From positions 62,334,181 through 62,398,180 of the forward strand of contig NC_134848.1 of assembly GCF_965363235.1 (NCBI RefSeq): 64,000 nt of DNA. Reading direction: 5' to 3'. This document shows, in pieces, positions 61,845 to 64,000 of the stretch. Every line of letters starts with the position of its first letter. Position 1 is the stretch's first letter. Source of the stretch: Mytilus galloprovincialis. Lineage: Eukaryota > Mollusca > Bivalvia > Mytilida > Mytilidae. Position numbers and translations under genes: made by a program. The notes beneath the pieces are model-generated. The model did not search any database. It saw nothing but the letters and a program-made list of their open reading frames with translations, and was not told the DNA's origin.

Positions 61845-63546
61845 CTGTAAGCATACATAAAATAGAATCAATACCAATAGACACATTGTGGAATATGCCG
61901 GAGTACCTGAGATCATCCCCAGTTTTTGCTTCGGTTCGTGTTGCTTAATCTTGAGATTTCTGTGTTGTTTCTTTTGTACTATTATGTGTCTGTTTTTTGT
62001 TTGTTTTTTTTTTTCATTTTTAGCCATGGGGTTGTCAGTTTATTTTTGATTTATGAGTTTGACTGTTTCTCTGGTATCTTTTGCCCCTCTTTAATCTTTC
62101 TCTATCTTCCCATGAAATCATCCTTGAAACATCCCACCGTTGCTTGCAAAGTGCTAGCGAAAACGGTACTTATTATCGTGAAAAGACATTTTGGTATTAT
62201 GTAGTTTGACACCAATATTTTGTAGGGATGCAAAAGAAGTAGTTCGAGTTCAGAACTTTACAATAATAAGTAGTGAAGCAATTGTGCTTGTATTGGAACT
62301 TTTGATTCTAATATGACGTTTTTCTTATGTTTCGAGTATACACCCGTGGTATAATTCAAATATATTCATAGGTCAGCTAATAGAAAACTTCATGACTTAT
62401 TTTACCTGTTTCCCCACATCAGAATGATTTACTTTCATTTCAAATGGTGTAAACGACGTCACTGAACGATTACGTAATAATGAAATGATTATACGGGAAA
62501 ATGTATTTGTTTTACAACGGATTGGCTCGTTATGCTGATGTTTGACCCCTAGCTTTTACTCATGTACCCATACTTTACACAAAGGGTTAACCCGTGGTAA
62601 AGTCACGATAAATTCAAGCCCCAGTCAATTATTCCTTAAACAGAAGAGAAATGGGGTGCATTAATCATGTGTTAATGGTAAACTGACAAAAAATACCAAT
62701 ACCAAACTCCGAAGAAATTCAAAATGGAAAGTAAAAACATCAAGCGATTAAAATAACTGTCGAATTACTTTTGTTTTGATTTCTTTTGTATTTTCCTTGA
62801 TTTTGTTGTTCTTTAATACAATTAACGGTACCAATTTTTCTGCACCAGATGCGCATTTCGACAAAACATGTCTCTTCAGTGATGCTCGTGACCAAAATAT
62901 GTAAAATCCAAAGCTTATATAAAAGATGTAGAGCTATAATCCAAAAGTTCCAAAAAGTATAGCCAAATCCGTGAAAGGAATCAGAGTTTTGCATGAGGGA
63001 GATACATTCCTTAATTTATAATAGTTTTGAACATTGTGTAACAGCAAATTTAATAACACAAAAACTCCATATATTCATGCCAGTACCGGAGTATTGGCTA
63101 CTGGGCTACTTAGCATTACACATTTCCAAGGATTTAACCCATTTAGAAGTACAAGTTACAGTATAAGATTAAACCAAACTATAAAGGTCATTTGAAAAGG
63201 GTTTTACTCATCAGATAGACACAAAGGCATTTACAAACGATAGTGTTTCCAAGCCTATTAGTATGAGATAATTAAGGTAGTGGGTATTGTTTTATGTGGT
63301 TTTAAAGATATTTAATTAGCATGTTTAATCTGAGTCCGTGTACATAAACAGTATAAATATTGCTTTGTTCGACATCCAAAAACACATCAGCATCTAGATT
63401 GCAGTCAGTCATTCAATTTCAACGAATTGTTCGTAATCGCTTGTTAAAATTTTGAATATGATTCTAACCTCCATTAATAAAAAAAGAGTCTTATTTTTAA
63501 CATTAGGCGCAAGTACTTGCCGTCAACAGTATGCTCGTTCGAAAAA
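61845..63546. other. Stretch 5' of the Ig exons
   Basis: No upstream exon of the Ig gene could be identified on the minus strand. The stretch holds a reverse family E copy (61900-62115), a family F piece (62695-62765) and a family C copy (62815-62975). The open frames at 61926-62204 and 62740-62994 are repeat-derived. Confidence 0.5.
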
Positions 63547-63875
63547 TTAAAATTGAGAATTGAAATGGGGAATGTGCCATAGAGACAACAACCTGACCAT
63601 AGAACAGACAACAGCAGAAGGTCACCAACAGGTCTTCAATGCAACGAGAAATTCCCGCACCCGGAGGAGTCCTTCAGCTGGCCCCTAAACAAATATATAC
63701 TATTTCAGTGATAATGAACGCCATACTAAACTCCAAATTGTACACAAGAAACTTAAAGTTAAAATAATACAAGACTAACAAAGGCCAGAGGCTCCTGACT
63801 TGGGACAGGCGCAAAAATACGACGGGGTTAAACATGTTTGTGAGATCTCAACCCTCCCCTATACCTGTAGCCAAT
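63547..63875 (-). repeat. Family A retroelement 3' tail, reverse copy
   Basis: It starts AAAATTGAGAATTGAAATGG and runs through CTGGCCCCTAAACAAATATA to AGGTATAGGGGAGGG reversed, matching 16530-16858. It is a fossil tail. From 63876 to the window end nothing further is seen. Confidence 0.8.
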
Positions 63876-64000
63876 GCAGAAAAGTAAACGCATAGTAATA
63901 TATTTATTTTCCAAAATTGTCATATATTTTGTATATATAGATTGTCGTATGTTTCATTGCAAAATATTTTTTCTTTATTATATTTGACATGAACCAAACA

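Overview
The window reads as AT-rich, intron-rich genomic DNA of a marine bivalve, most likely a Mytilus-type mussel. This rests on recognition rather than a search: the Gly/His-rich secreted structural protein, the many short dispersed repeats of a kind common in mussel DNA, and long introns filled with repeats. There are no bacterial features, no operons and no CRISPR array.

Four spliced genes can be rebuilt with consistent GT-AG sites and reading phase. (1) 8389-14456 (+) is a six-exon gene for a 477-residue protein with an N-terminal C2H2 zinc finger, a long acidic tract, a Cys-rich exon and a divergent homeodomain-like segment with WFIN-x-R. A 20-unit array of 38 bp repeats lies directly upstream. 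(2) 20364-25622 (+) is a three-exon gene for a 121-residue secreted protein of two LDL-receptor class A domains. (3) 32764-47177 (+) is a 17-exon gene for a 776-residue secreted structural protein with valine/proline/lysine repeats and then GGHGG repeats. Every intron is phase 1. It has a TATA box and poly(A) signals. (4) 53990-61844 (-) is part of an immunoglobulin-superfamily gene: three I-set domains, each made from two exons. One of its introns holds 27 copies of the end of the preceding exon together with its splice donor.

The rest is mostly repeats. There is the 3' part of a retroelement with a YLDD reverse-transcriptase motif (15563-16860) and several copies of its tail, a 5'-truncated LINE (30180-31440, -), tRNA-headed SINEs, at least six further families of short dispersed repeats (named A to G here for convenience), fold-back elements, terminal-inverted-repeat elements with long G/C runs, and a 36 bp insertion with an 8 bp target duplication.

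The four genes share no evident pathway. Three make secreted or extracellular products (LDLa protein, structural matrix protein, Ig protein) and one is a likely nuclear regulator. The most unusual items are the array of in-phase splice donors in the Ig gene, the uniform phase-1 layout with 15 bp exons in the structural gene, and the odd domain mix of the homeodomain-like gene with its ATG-free repeat leader.
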